A DNA stretch of 64,000 bases from JAICYJ01 sp963737445 (GCA_963737445.1 CAVTSO010000009.1:558001-622000), one strand, 5' to 3'; counted from the stretch's first letter, positions 18,006 through 27,625 are shown. The notes: generated by a model not told the origin, from the sequence alone. Translations and numbers: made by a program.

Positions 18006-19237
18006 ACCGAGGCGGGCGCTTCGAGCCCGCAGGCCTCGCGCAGGGCCGCGACGCGGTCGGCCCGCTCCCAGGTGAAGGCCGGCAGCTCGCGGCCGAAGTG
18101 CCCGTAGGTCGCGGTGTCCCGGTAGATCGGGCGCAACAGGTCGAGGTCGCGGATGATGGACGCCGGCCGCAGGTCGAACACCTCGCGCACCGCCCGCTCG
18201 ATCGATGCCCGGTCGACCTGCTCCGTGCCGTAGGTCTCCACCATCACCGACACCGGATGCGCGACCCCGATCGCATAGGCGACCTGCACCTCTGCCCGCG
18301 CCGCCAGCCCGGCCGACACGATGTTCTTGGCCACCCAGCGCATCGCGTAGGCGCCAGAGCGATCGACCTTGGAGGGGTCCTTGCCGGAGAACGCGCCGCC
18401 GCCGTGGCGGGCGGCGCCGCCGTACGTGTCGACGATGATCTTACGCCCGGTTAGGCCGGTGTCGCCCATCGGGCCGCCGGTCACGAAGCGCCCGGTCGGG
18501 TTGACCAGCACGAAGCCCGGCTCGGACAGCCGCTCGTGCGGGCACAGGTGCGCCGGGATCACCGGCATCAGCACGTGCTCGATCACGTCGGCGCGGATCT
18601 GCTGCTCGTCGTGCACGTCGGGATGGTGCTGGGTCGAGACCAGCACCCGTTCGACCGCCTCCGGCACCAGCCGGCCGTCCCGCTCGCTGTAGCGCACCGT
18701 CACCTGGGCTTTGCCGTCCGGGCGCAGGTAGGGCACCGTCTCCGCCTTGCGCGCGGCCGCCAGCCGGGCGGTGATGCGCTGCGCGAGCTGGATCGGCAGC
18801 GGCATCTTCTCCGGCGTCTCGTCGCAGGCGTAGCCGAACATCATGCCCTGGTCGCCTGCACCCTGCGAGTCGATGTCGCCGTCGGCGCTGTCGTGCTGAA
18901 GCTCGTAGGAGGAGTCCACGCCGCGCCGGATGTCGGGCGACTGCTCGTCGAGCGCCACCACCACGCCGCAGGTCGCTGCGTCGAAACCAAGGTCGGAGCT
19001 GGTGTACCCGATGTCGCCGACGATCCCGCGGACGATGCGGGGGATGTCGACGTAGGCGTCCGTGGTGATCTCGCCGGCGACCACCACCAGGCCGGTCGTG
19101 CAGAGCACCTCGCAGGCCACACGGCCGTCGCGATCCTCGGCCAGCACCGCGTCCAGAACCCCGTCGGAGATCTGGTCGGCGACCTTGTCCGGGTGGCCCT
19201 CGGTGACCGACTCGGACGAGAACAGGAACTCACTCAC
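18002..19237 (-). CDS. metK: S-adenosylmethionine synthase
   Basis: MetK makes S-adenosylmethionine from methionine and ATP. The 411-residue protein begins FSSESVTEGHPDKVADQISD, contains the hexapeptide GAGDQG in the GAGDQGMMFGYA segment, and carries GGGAFSGKDPSKVDRS. The GTG start at 19237 lies seven bases after a TAGAGT -10 box, so it probably has its own leaderless promoter, and it heads the metK-priA pair. No SAM riboswitch is seen in the 43-base gap to gpsA. Confidence 0.96.
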   Translation of the reverse strand: MSEFLFSSESVTEGHPDKVADQISDGVLDAVLAEDRDGRVACEVLCTTGLVVVAGEITTDAYVDIPRIVRGIVGDIGYTSSDLGFDAATCGVVVALDEQSPDIRRGVDSSYELQHDSADGDIDSQGAGDQGMMFGYACDETPEKMPLPIQLAQRITARLAAARKAETVPYLRPDGKAQVTVRYSERDGRLVPEAVERVLVSTQHHPDVHDEQQIRADVIEHVLMPVIPAHLCPHERLSEPGFVLVNPTGRFVTGGPMGDTGLTGRKIIVDTYGGAARHGGGAFSGKDPSKVDRSGAYAMRWVAKNIVSAGLAARAEVQVAYAIGVAHPVSVMVETYGTEQVDRASIERAVREVFDLRPASIIRDLDLLRPIYRDTATYGHFGRELPAFTWERADRVAALREACGLEAPASV

Positions 19238-19244
19238 GGCGGGG

Positions 19245-19250
19245 ACTCTA
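19245..19250 (-). promoter_or_regulatory. Candidate -10 box, metK (leaderless)
   Basis: TAGAGT on the minus strand, seven bases before the GTG start of metK, with no Shine-Dalgarno sequence between. Confidence 0.45.
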
Positions 19251-19280
19251 CCAGCGGCCCCGGGCGCAACCTGATGGCCC

Positions 19281-20267
19281 TCACTCCTCCACCGGCTCCC
19301 GCGCCATCAGGCCCGCGAGCGCCTCCAGCGCCGTCATCGTGCCGTCCGCGACGCTGCAGACGGCCTCGGTGATCGGCAGCTCGAGGCCGTTGTCCCGGGC
19401 CAGGTCGCGGAGCGCCGGGGCGGTCGTCAGCCCCTCCGCCACCTGCCCGATCTCCTGCTCGATCCAGTCCGACGGGACGCCCTTGGCGAGCAACTCGCCG
19501 GCCCGCCGGTTGCGGGACAGCTGCGACGTGCACGTGGCGACCAGATCGCCCATGCCGGCCATACCCGAGTAGGTGCGCGGCTTCGCGCCGAATGCCTCGC
19601 CCATGCGGGCCATCTCGGCCATCCCGCGGGTGATGATCGCGGCCTTGGCGTTGTCGCCGAACCCGAGCCCGTCCGACACGCCCGCCGCCAGGCCCATCAC
19701 GTTCTTGGCGGCCGCGCACAGCTCGACGCCGACCACGTCCGTCGATGCGTAGACGCGCAGCCGCGACGTCGTCACGGCGGCCTGGAGGCGGCGCGCCAGG
19801 TCGATGCTGTCGCTGGCCAGCACCGACGCCGTCGGGTAGTCGCGGGCCACCTCCTCCGCGTGGTTGGGGCCGGACAGGACGGCGATGCGATCACGGGGTG
19901 CGACGGTCTCCAGCACCTCGCTCATGCGGCGATGGGTGGCCGGATCGAGCCCCTTGGTCAGCGACAGCAGGGCGGCACCGTCTCCGAGCCGCGGCGCCAG
20001 CAGCTCGAGCGTCTCGGCGAACCAGCGGCTGGGCACGGCCACGGCCACCAGCTCGGCCGACGACAGCTGCGCATCATCGAGCCACGCCGCGCCCAGCGTC
20101 GCGGGCAGCTCGATGTCGAACAGGTAGCGGGGGTTGCGGTGGTGCGTGGCGACGGCGTGAGCCTGGTCGCGGTCGCGGCAGACCAGCGTCGTTGAGTGCC
20201 CGGCCATCGCCAGCAGCCGCGCGAACGCCGTGCCCCAGCTGCCGCCGCCGATCACCGCCGCCCTCAC
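19281..20267 (-). CDS. gpsA: Glycerol-3-phosphate dehydrogenase [NAD(P)+]
   Basis: GpsA reduces dihydroxyacetone phosphate to sn-glycerol-3-phosphate, the backbone for phospholipids. The 328-residue protein has the NAD-binding VIGGGSWGTAFARLLA at the N terminus, LSGPNHAEEVA, and GVELCAAAKNVMGLAAG with the catalytic lysine. The GTG start overlaps der by four bases. With the PlsC-like domain encoded two genes upstream it gives two steps towards phosphatidic acid. Confidence 0.95.
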   Translation of the reverse strand: MRAAVIGGGSWGTAFARLLAMAGHSTTLVCRDRDQAHAVATHHRNPRYLFDIELPATLGAAWLDDAQLSSAELVAVAVPSRWFAETLELLAPRLGDGAALLSLTKGLDPATHRRMSEVLETVAPRDRIAVLSGPNHAEEVARDYPTASVLASDSIDLARRLQAAVTTSRLRVYASTDVVGVELCAAAKNVMGLAAGVSDGLGFGDNAKAAIITRGMAEMARMGEAFGAKPRTYSGMAGMGDLVATCTSQLSRNRRAGELLAKGVPSDWIEQEIGQVAEGLTTAPALRDLARDNGLELPITEAVCSVADGTMTALEALAGLMAREPVEE

Positions 20268-21619
20268 GTGCGGCTCTGGAAGTCGATGATCACGGGCACA
20301 CCCTCGAGCCCGAGCCGGGCGCGGAGCTGGTTCTCGACGTAGTAGGCATAGTCGCGGGTGACCAGGCTGCGGTCGTTGACAACGATACGGAACCGCGGCG
20401 GCCGCGTGTCGTACTGGGTCGCGTACAGCAGGTTCAGACGCCGGCGGCCGCTACGCGGGGGCTCGCGCTTGGCGGTGATCTCCTCCATCGCCCGGTTCAG
20501 CGCCCCGGTGCCGGCGCGTGAGGTGAAGCGGCCGAACAGCTCCTCCACGGCGTCCAGCAGCTTGTCCACGTTGCGGCCCGTGAGCGCCGAGGTGGTCATG
20601 ATCGCCGGGCGCTGGCGCAGCTTGACGAGCATCCGCTCGCGCACGTCCTCGATCTCGACGGTCGTGATGTCCCACTTGGAGAGCACCACCAGCGTCGCAC
20701 AGCCGGCCTTGCGGGCCTCGTCGGCCACCGCCAGGTCGCCCTCCACCAGCCCGTCGGACGAGTCCACCAGCACCAGCGCGATGTCGGCACGGCCGACCGC
20801 CTGCAGCGCCCGCAGCTCGCTGTAGTAGTCGATTCCCTGCCGGTGCTTGCGCTTGCGGCGCAGCCCGGCCGTGTCGATCAGCCGGAAGTGCCGCTCGTTT
20901 CGCACGAAGACGGTGTCGACGCTGTCGCGTGTCGTGCCCGCCACATCCGACACGATCACGCGCGGCCGGCCCAGGATGGCGTTCAGCAGCGAGGACTTGC
21001 CGACGTTGGGGCGGCCCAGGATCGCCACCCGGATCTCGTCGCCGGTGTCCTCGTCGTGCTCGGCGCCGTCGATCCGCTCGAGCGCCTCCACGATCGCGTC
21101 CAGCAGGTCACCGGTGCCACGGCCGTGCAGCGCCGACACCGAGATCGGATCGCCCAGGCCCAGCGCGTGCAGCTCCAGGCCGCCGGCCTCGTGGGACGGG
21201 TCGTCCACCTTGTTGGCGACCACCAGCACGGGCCGCCGCGAGCGGCGCAGGATCTGCGCGATCTCCTCGTCGCCGGCGGCCAGCCCGGCACGGGCATCGA
21301 TCACGAGCAGCACCAGGTGCGCCTCCTGCACGGCGATCCGCGCCTGCTCGGCGACCTCGGACTGCATCGGCGACTGATCGCCTGGGTCGACGCCGCCCGT
21401 GTCGATCAGGACGAACTCGCGGCCGCGCCACTCGCACACCGACTCGGTGCGGTCACGCGTCACGCCCGGCGTCTCGTGCACCACCGCCTGGCGGCTCGAT
21501 GTCAACCGGTTGATCAGGGTCGACTTGCCCGCATTCGGGAATCCCACCACCGCCACCCGGCCCGCCAGCCGGCGCTGCTGCGGCTGCTGCTCCATCTGCT
21601 CCTGCGGCTGCTCGCTCAT
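20264..21619 (-). CDS. der: Ribosome biogenesis GTPase Der (EngA)
   Basis: Der has two consecutive GTPase domains and a C-terminal KH-like domain and is needed for 50S assembly. Both P loops are visible: GFPNAGKST at residues 26-34 and GRPNVGKSS near residue 206. DTGGV and DTAGL follow as G3 motifs, and NKVD and SKWD as G4 motifs. The protein has 451 residues with a Gln-rich N-terminal tail. The ATG overlaps the cmk-plsC stop as ATGA; cmk next to der is a common actinobacterial arrangement. Confidence 0.96.
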   Translation of the reverse strand: MSEQPQEQMEQQPQQRRLAGRVAVVGFPNAGKSTLINRLTSSRQAVVHETPGVTRDRTESVCEWRGREFVLIDTGGVDPGDQSPMQSEVAEQARIAVQEAHLVLLVIDARAGLAAGDEEIAQILRRSRRPVLVVANKVDDPSHEAGGLELHALGLGDPISVSALHGRGTGDLLDAIVEALERIDGAEHDEDTGDEIRVAILGRPNVGKSSLLNAILGRPRVIVSDVAGTTRDSVDTVFVRNERHFRLIDTAGLRRKRKHRQGIDYYSELRALQAVGRADIALVLVDSSDGLVEGDLAVADEARKAGCATLVVLSKWDITTVEIEDVRERMLVKLRQRPAIMTTSALTGRNVDKLLDAVEELFGRFTSRAGTGALNRAMEEITAKREPPRSGRRRLNLLYATQYDTRPPRFRIVVNDRSLVTRDYAYYVENQLRARLGLEGVPVIIDFQSRT

Positions 21620-22788
21620 CCGGTGCCCTCGTACAGGCTGCGGATCTCGGCCATCAGCTCGTCGGCCGTCTCGCGGTAGGCCTCGGCCGCGCGCCGGCCG
21701 TCGCGGGCGTAGCGGCGAGGCGGCCCGAAGGCGATCGCGATCCGCCGGCCCGGCCGCCAGCCGCGGCTGCGCAGCGCCACCGGCACCACGTCGGCGTGCT
21801 CGACCACAGCGATCCGCCCGGCGCCGGCCTTTGCCTGCTCGAAGCCCTCCTGGCGATGGCCCTGGATGAACACACCCACCGTGCCTCCGCCCACGAGCGT
21901 CTCATGGACCGTGCGCAGCGCCTCGCGGTCGGGCTCGCCGCGGTGCACGCCGAAGGTGCCGCCCATCCGCAGGAAGGCGGCGAACGGCCGCGGCCGGAAC
22001 AGCTCCGACTTGGCCATGTAGCGGATCGCCCGGGGTTGCGCGGCACCCAGTGCCGGGATGTCCCACAGCGACTGGTGGTTGGCGACGAACACCACCGGTC
22101 CGCTCTTAGGCACGTGCTCGGCGCCGGTCACCGAGAGCCGCAGCAGGCCGCGGAAGGCCGGCTCGGCCACCGGCCGCACCGTCCGCCAGAAGCGGTCGCC
22201 GGGCAGCGGCGTGGCCGGCTGCTCGGGCAGGAGTGCCACGATCCGCGCCACCACCTCCTCCACGCTCAGCCCGCTGCTGTCGATCACCACGGCGTCCGGC
22301 GCCGGCGCCAGCTGCCCGGAGTCGAACTGGTCGCGCTGGATGATCGACCGCTCGACCTCGTCGACCGGCATGTCCAGCTCCGCAGCGCGGCGGGCGGCGC
22401 GCACGCCGGCCGACGCCACCAGGTAGATCTTCAGGTCGGCGCCCGGGCAGACCACGGAGCCGGTGTCGCGCCCCTCGAGCACGGCGTCGACGGCCTGCGC
22501 ACGCTGCCGGCCGCGCATGGCCGCCCGCACCTGCGGATGCCGTGAGACGGCGCTGACGTTCCGGGAGATGGCCTCGGCCCGCAGGTCGCTGCCGGGCGGA
22601 GGCGGCGTGTCGGCCAGCGCGGCCAGCGCGGCGCCGTCGTCGAGGTCGGCGCCGGCCGCCAGCGCGGCCGCCGTCAGCTCCCGGTACATGGCGCCCGTGT
22701 CCACGTAGCGCAGGCCCAGCCGCTCGGCCAGCGCCCGGGCGATCGTGCTCTTCCCGGCGCCGGCCGGGCCGTCGATCGTGATCACCAT
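21616..22788 (-). CDS. cmk: Cytidylate kinase - acyltransferase (PlsC-like) fusion
   Basis: A 390-residue fusion. Residues 1 to about 195 are CMP kinase: ITIDGPAGAGKST P loop, LRYVDTGAMYREL, GRDTGSVVCPGADLKIYL. From about residue 215 it is a lysophosphatidic acid acyltransferase-like domain with VFVANHQSLWD (the H-x4-D motif) and GGTFGVHRGE. The expected EGTR motif reads QGHR, a departure that may alter or weaken acyl transfer. CMP kinase recycles CMP, which is released during phospholipid synthesis, so the pairing is logical, but that link is inferred. Confidence 0.9.
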   Translation of the reverse strand: MVITIDGPAGAGKSTIARALAERLGLRYVDTGAMYRELTAAALAAGADLDDGAALAALADTPPPPGSDLRAEAISRNVSAVSRHPQVRAAMRGRQRAQAVDAVLEGRDTGSVVCPGADLKIYLVASAGVRAARRAAELDMPVDEVERSIIQRDQFDSGQLAPAPDAVVIDSSGLSVEEVVARIVALLPEQPATPLPGDRFWRTVRPVAEPAFRGLLRLSVTGAEHVPKSGPVVFVANHQSLWDIPALGAAQPRAIRYMAKSELFRPRPFAAFLRMGGTFGVHRGEPDREALRTVHETLVGGGTVGVFIQGHRQEGFEQAKAGAGRIAVVEHADVVPVALRSRGWRPGRRIAIAFGPPRRYARDGRRAAEAYRETADELMAEIRSLYEGTG

Positions 22789-22791
22789 CGG

Positions 22792-24089
22792 CTATGCCAC
22801 CACCGCGGCCAGCCGGTCGGCGAAGTCGGGGAAGCTGACCCCGAGCGCATCGGCGCCCTCGACGGTGACGCCCTCCTGCGAGCAGACGCCGACGATCGCC
22901 CCCAGCATCGCGATCCGGTGGTCGCCGGCGGCGTCGACCCGCCCGCCCCGCAGCCGGTGCGGCACGCCCAGCACCTCGAAGCCGTCCGGCAGCGCCGTCA
23001 CGTGGCCGCCGCAGGTGTTCAGCAGCTCCACCACGGTGGCGATGCGGTCGGACTCCTTGACCCGCAGCTCGCCCGCTCCCGGATCGTGGTCGTGCCCCGG
23101 GCGAAGCTGGCCAGGAGCACCATCAGGGGCAGCTCGTCGATCAGCGTGGGCACGATCTCCGCCTCGATGTTCGTCGCCACCAGCTCGGCCGGCCGCACCT
23201 CGATGTCGGCCACCGGCTCGCCGGCCGCCAGCCGGCGGCGGAACAGGCCGACCCGGGCGCCCATCCGCTCCAGCACGGCCAGCATGCCGGTGCGGGTCGG
23301 GTTGATCGAGATGTCGCGCAGGGTCAGGCTGGAGCCCTGCAGGATGGTGGCGGCCGCGATGAACGGCGCCGCCGATGAGAAGTCGCCGGGCACCGCGATC
23401 TCCGGCAGCACCAGCTCGCGCACGGGGGAGATGCCGACGTAGCCGGGCCGGCGGTCGACCGGCACCCCGGCCCGCTGCAGCATCCGCTCCGTGTGGTCGC
23501 GGGTGGGGATCGCCTCCTCCACCACGGTCACGCCGCGCTCGGCGAACAGGCCTGCGAACAGCACCGCCGATTTCACCTGCGCCGAGGCCACGGGCGGGCG
23601 GTAGCTGATCGGCTCGACCGCGCCGGTGGCGTGCACGGTCACCGGCGGCAGCCCCTCACTGGTCTCGATCGACACGCCCATCCGCTCCAGCGGGTCGGCG
23701 ATCCGGCGCATCGGCCGGCGGCGGATGCTCTCGTCGCCGTCCAGCGTGAAGGTGCCGCTCTGGCCGGCCAGTATGCCGGGCAGGATCCGCATCAGCGTGC
23801 CCGCGTTGCGCGCGTCGATCACTCCGTCGGCCGGCCGCAGCCCGCGCATGCCCACGCCTTCGATCACGAGGCCGTCATCGCCGACCCGCTCGATCGGGAC
23901 GCCCATCGCCCGGAAGGCGTCGACCGTCGCAAGCGTGTCGGCGGAGGCGCCGAACCCGGTCACCGTCACCCGGTCGTCGCTGAGGGCGCCGACCATCACG
24001 GCGCGGTGGCTGATGGACTTGTCACCGGGGACGCTCAACTCGCCCACGAGAGCCCCCGCCGGCGCCACCTGCAGCAGATCCTCACTCAT
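22792..24089 (-). CDS. aroA: 3-phosphoshikimate 1-carboxyvinyltransferase (one frameshift)
   Basis: AroA (EPSP synthase) joins shikimate-3-phosphate and PEP. The main frame begins with MSEDLLQ and includes VPGDKSISHRAVMVGAL, DARNAGTLMRIL, DGDESIRRRPM and DELPLMVLLASFARGTTTIR. It then breaks near 23085, and the remainder (GAGELRVKESDRIATVVELL and DHRIAMLGAI) is in another frame ending at 22792. Restoring one G to the GGG run gives a continuous protein. The start at 24089 overlaps tyrA by eight bases. A sequencing indel is more likely than real loss of an essential gene. Confidence 0.9.
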
Positions 24090-25173
24090 CGACAGCGGGC
24101 GCCGCGATCGCCCCGTAGCCCTGCGCGTCCAGCAACGCCACGGCCCGCTCCGCCTCGGCCTGGCCGGCGATGGTGACCACCACGGTGCCGCCGCGGTCGG
24201 CCGACACGTGGTGCAGCTCGAAGTCCTCGATGTTGATGCCCTCGGCTCCCAGCGCCTGGGTGATGCCGGACAGGACACCCGGCCGGTCGGGAACGTGCAC
24301 GCGCACCCGGTACAGGTCCTCCGGCGTGGCCGGGTATGCGACCTCCAGCAGGCGGCGGCGGTGGCCGGACGCCTCGGCGATCCAGCGCGCCACGAACCCG
24401 GCGTCCTCCCGCTCGAGGGCCCGCGTCAGGTCGTCGACGCGGCGGCTGTGGTCACGCAGGCCGTCGAGCAGCGCCGTGCGGTTGTCCAGGAAGATGTCGA
24501 CCCAGATGCGCGGGTTGGCGCCGGCCACGCGGGTCATGTCGCGGAACGATCCGCCCACGGCCGCCAGCGGGTCGTGGCCGTCCACCTTGCCGGCGCCGGC
24601 CTGGTTGACCAGCACGTTCGCGAGCGCGTGCGGCAGGTGGCTGGTCAGCGCCACCAGCCGGTCGTGGGCGTCCGGGTCGATCGCGACCGGCCGCGCGCCC
24701 AGCGAGGACACGAAGGTGTGCAGCCGCCGGTGCGCCGACGGGTCGGTCGCGGCCACCGGCGTCAGGAACCAGGTGGCGCCATCGAACAGCTCCGGTCGCG
24801 CGTTCGCGACGCCCCGCGCCTCCGATCCGCACACCGGGTGGCCGCCCACGAACTGCGGGTTGGCTCCCACCTGCGCCACCAGCCGGCCCTTGGTCGATCC
24901 CACGTCCGACACGGCGCATCCGGACGGAGCCGCGTCCAGCGCCTGGCCGGTGAGCGACGCCAGCTCGGCCACGGGGCCGCACACGAAAGCCAGGTCGGCG
25001 CCGTCCAGCGCCCCGTCGATCGTCGGCTCGAACCGCGCGATCGCGCCCCGCTCGAGGCCGATCTCACCGGCCGTCTCGTCCCGGTCGGTGGCCACCACCT
25101 GGTCGCCGCGGGCGGTCGCGGCCAGCGCCAGCGAGCCCCCGATCAGGCCGAGTCCGATCACCGCCACCCTCAT
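24082..25173 (-). CDS. tyrA: Prephenate dehydrogenase with C-terminal ACT domain
   Basis: TyrA oxidises prephenate to 4-hydroxyphenylpyruvate for tyrosine synthesis. The 363-residue protein opens with the NAD-binding RVAVIGLGLIGGSLALA and contains DVGSTKG, FVGGHPVCGSEARG (catalytic-site histidine) and LTSHLPHALANVL. The final 75 residues form an ACT domain (YRVRVHVPDRPGVLSGITQA), which suggests feedback control by tyrosine. It overlaps aroG by four bases and aroA by eight. Confidence 0.93.
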   Translation of the reverse strand: MRVAVIGLGLIGGSLALAATARGDQVVATDRDETAGEIGLERGAIARFEPTIDGALDGADLAFVCGPVAELASLTGQALDAAPSGCAVSDVGSTKGRLVAQVGANPQFVGGHPVCGSEARGVANARPELFDGATWFLTPVAATDPSAHRRLHTFVSSLGARPVAIDPDAHDRLVALTSHLPHALANVLVNQAGAGKVDGHDPLAAVGGSFRDMTRVAGANPRIWVDIFLDNRTALLDGLRDHSRRVDDLTRALEREDAGFVARWIAEASGHRRRLLEVAYPATPEDLYRVRVHVPDRPGVLSGITQALGAEGINIEDFELHHVSADRGGTVVVTIAGQAEAERAVALLDAQGYGAIAAPAVDE

Positions 25174-26552
25174 GGCAGGTGCGGGGCGCCGCGCTCCTCG
25201 GCCGCGCGCATCAGCTCGGCCACGCGGAAGGCCAGATCAAGAGACTGGCGCGCGTTCAGGCGCGGGTCGCAGAGCGTGGCGTAGTTGCGGTCGAGATGAT
25301 CCTCGAGCACCTCCTCCGAGCCGCCCAGACACTCCGTGACGTGCTCGCCTGTGAACTCCAGGTGCACGCCGCCGGGCCAGGCACCCTCGCCCAGGCAGGC
25401 CCCGAAGAAGCCCTGGATCTCGCTCAGGATGTCCTCGAAGCGGCGGGTCTTGTAGCCGGACTCGGTCTTGAACATGTTGGCGTGCATCGGGTCGCACACC
25501 CAGACGACCGGGTGCTCGCCCTGGCGGGCGGCGCGCAGCAGCGGCGGCAGCGTCTCCTCCACCCGGCCCGCGCCCATGCGCGCGATCAGCGTCAGCCGGC
25601 CCGGGATGCGGCCGGGGTTCAGGGCCTCGCACAGCGCGGTCACGTCGGCAGCGGTCGCGGCCGGCCCCAGCTTCACCCCGATCGGGTTGTGGACGCCGGC
25701 GAAGAATGCGACGTGAGCGCCGTCGGCGGCCCGGGTGCGCTCGCCGATCCAGAGCATGTGCGCCGAGCAGTCGTACCAGTCGCCGGTCAGCGAGTCACGG
25801 CGGGTCAGCCCCTGCTCGTAGTCCAGCAGCAGGCCCTCGTGGCTCGTCCAGACGTCCACCTCGTGCAGGTTGCGCTCGGCCTCCAGGTCGATGCCGCAGG
25901 CGGCCATGAACCGCAGAGCGCGCTCGATCTCGAGAGCGATCGCCTCATAGCGGCGGCCCTCCGGCGACGAGGCGACGAACTCCTGGTTCCACAGGTGTAC
26001 CTTGGTCAGGTCGGCGAAGCCGCCCTTGGTGAACGCGCGCAGCAGGTTCAGCGTCGACGCCGACTGGTGGTAGCCCTGCACCATCCGGGCTGGGTCGAAG
26101 ACGCGGGCGGCGGCGTTCGGCTCGTCGCCGTGCACCATGTGGCCGCGGAAGCTGGGCAGCTCGATCCCGTCCACCAGCTCGGTCGGCGACGACCGCGGCT
26201 TCACGAACTGGCCGGCAATCCGGCCCAGCTTGACGACGGGCAGCATCGAGCCGTAGGTGAGCACGGCTGCCATCTGCAGGATCACCTTCAGCTTCTCGCG
26301 GATGCTGACCGCCGAGAAATCGTTGAACGACTCCGCGCAGTCTCCCGCCTGCAGCAGGAAGGCGCGCCCGGCCGCCACCTGCGCCAGCGACTCGCGTAGC
26401 CGCCGGGCCTCGCCGGCGAACACCAGCGGCGGCATCGCGGTCAGGCGCTCGCGCGCCGCCTCGGCCGCGGCGGGGTCGGGCCAGTCCGGCTGGTGGAGCG
26501 CGGGATGCTCCCTCCAGGAGGCCGGAGACCAGGTTGGCTGGGTGGTTGCCAT
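25170..26552 (-). CDS. aroG: DAHP synthase, class II (AroAII type)
   Basis: First enzyme of the shikimate pathway, joining PEP and erythrose-4-phosphate. The 460-residue length and motifs WREHPALHQPDWPD, LLQAGDCAESF, KPRSSPTELVDGIELPSFRG, GVHNPIGVKLGP and WVCDPMHANM identify the class II family found in actinobacteria and plants. It heads the long minus-strand gene string. A TACACT box nine bases before the ATG suggests a leaderless promoter here, back to back with trpS. Confidence 0.95.
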   Translation of the reverse strand: MATTQPTWSPASWREHPALHQPDWPDPAAAEAARERLTAMPPLVFAGEARRLRESLAQVAAGRAFLLQAGDCAESFNDFSAVSIREKLKVILQMAAVLTYGSMLPVVKLGRIAGQFVKPRSSPTELVDGIELPSFRGHMVHGDEPNAAARVFDPARMVQGYHQSASTLNLLRAFTKGGFADLTKVHLWNQEFVASSPEGRRYEAIALEIERALRFMAACGIDLEAERNLHEVDVWTSHEGLLLDYEQGLTRRDSLTGDWYDCSAHMLWIGERTRAADGAHVAFFAGVHNPIGVKLGPAATAADVTALCEALNPGRIPGRLTLIARMGAGRVEETLPPLLRAARQGEHPVVWVCDPMHANMFKTESGYKTRRFEDILSEIQGFFGACLGEGAWPGGVHLEFTGEHVTECLGGSEEVLEDHLDRNYATLCDPRLNARQSLDLAFRVAELMRAAEERGAPHLP

Positions 26553-26561
26553 GGAGCATTC

Positions 26562-26567
26562 AGTGTA
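26562..26567 (-). promoter_or_regulatory. Candidate -10 box, aroG operon
   Basis: TACACT on the minus strand, nine bases before the aroG ATG, in the 39-base divergent gap with trpS. No clear -35 is seen. Confidence 0.45.
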
Positions 26568-26577
26568 CCGACATGAC

Positions 26578-26583
26578 TACTAT
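26578..26583 (+). promoter_or_regulatory. Candidate -10 box, trpS (leaderless)
   Basis: TACTAT eight bases before the trpS ATG, leaving no room for a leader or ribosome binding site. Confidence 0.45.
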
Positions 26584-26591
26584 GGCCCGCC

Positions 26592-27587
26592 ATGGCACGC
26601 GTCTTCTCGGGCATCCAGCCGACCGGCACCAAGCACCTCGGCAACTACATCGGGGCCATCCGCCACTACGTCGCCGACCAGGACAAGGGCGAGGCCTTCT
26701 ACTGCGTCGTCGACCTGCACGCGATCTCGGTGCCCTACGAGCCGGCTGCCCTGCATGAGAACACGCTGGACACGGCCGCGACCCTGCTGGCGGCCGGTCT
26801 CGACCCGGCCCGCTGCACCCTGTTCGTGCAGAGCCACGTGGCCGCTCATGCCTACGGCGCCTGGCTGCTGGGCTCCGTTGCCACCATGGGCGAGCTGAAC
26901 CGCATGACCCAGTTCAAGGAGAAGAGCACCGGCCGCGATTCCGTCAGCGCCGACCTGTTCACCTACCCGGTGCTGCAGGCCGCCGACATCCTGCTCTACA
27001 GGGCCGACCGCGTCCCGGTGGGAGACGATCAGCGCCAGCACTTGGAGCTGGCCCGGAACATCGCGCAGCGCTTCAACTCCCGTTTCGGCGAGCTGTTCCC
27101 GCTGCCGGAGGCGGCCATCCCGGCCAGCGGCGACCGCGTGATGGACCTGCAGGAACCGGACAACAAGATGTCGACCACCCGCGGCACCCCGCAGGGTACC
27201 GTGCTGGTGGTCGACCCGCCCGAGGTGGTCGCCAGGAAGATCCGCTCGGCGGTGACCGACTCCGGCCGCGAGGTGCGCCGCGGCGAGGGCAAGCAGGGCA
27301 TCGAGAACCTGATCGAGATCCTGTCCGTGGCCACCGGCGAGTCGCCGGAGGCGATCGAGGCCGCCTACGAGGGCAAGGGTTACGGCGACTTCAAGGGGGA
27401 CGTGGCCAACGCCGTCGTCGAACTGCTGCGGCCGATCCGGGAGCGCTACCTGGAGCTGCGCGCCGACGAGACGGAGCTGAACGGCATCCTGGAACGGGGC
27501 CGCGACCGCGCCTCCCAGGTGGCCGACCCCACGCTCGCCGAGATGCTCGACGCCATGGGCTTTCGGGTACCCCCGCGCGGCGGGTGA
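26592..27587 (+). CDS. trpS: Tryptophan--tRNA ligase
   Basis: TrpS charges tRNA-Trp. The 331-residue class I synthetase has the HIGH-type motif PTGTKHLGNYIG at residues 10-21, the GDDQRQHLEL segment near 144-153, and the KMSKS-type loop KMSTT at 192-196. It is transcribed alone and divergently from aroG. The tiny upstream gap leaves no room for a T-box or attenuator. Confidence 0.96.
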   Translation: MARVFSGIQPTGTKHLGNYIGAIRHYVADQDKGEAFYCVVDLHAISVPYEPAALHENTLDTAATLLAAGLDPARCTLFVQSHVAAHAYGAWLLGSVATMGELNRMTQFKEKSTGRDSVSADLFTYPVLQAADILLYRADRVPVGDDQRQHLELARNIAQRFNSRFGELFPLPEAAIPASGDRVMDLQEPDNKMSTTRGTPQGTVLVVDPPEVVARKIRSAVTDSGREVRRGEGKQGIENLIEILSVATGESPEAIEAAYEGKGYGDFKGDVANAVVELLRPIRERYLELRADETELNGILERGRDRASQVADPTLAEMLDAMGFRVPPRGG

Positions 27588-27625
27588 AGCCCCCCGCCGC
27601 GCGCCTGAGCCGTCCTGCTCCTCCG

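Noticed and set aside
26553..26591. T-box or attenuator before trpS
   Set aside because: Only 39 bases separate the divergent starts and a -10 box lies eight bases from the ATG, so there is no leader.
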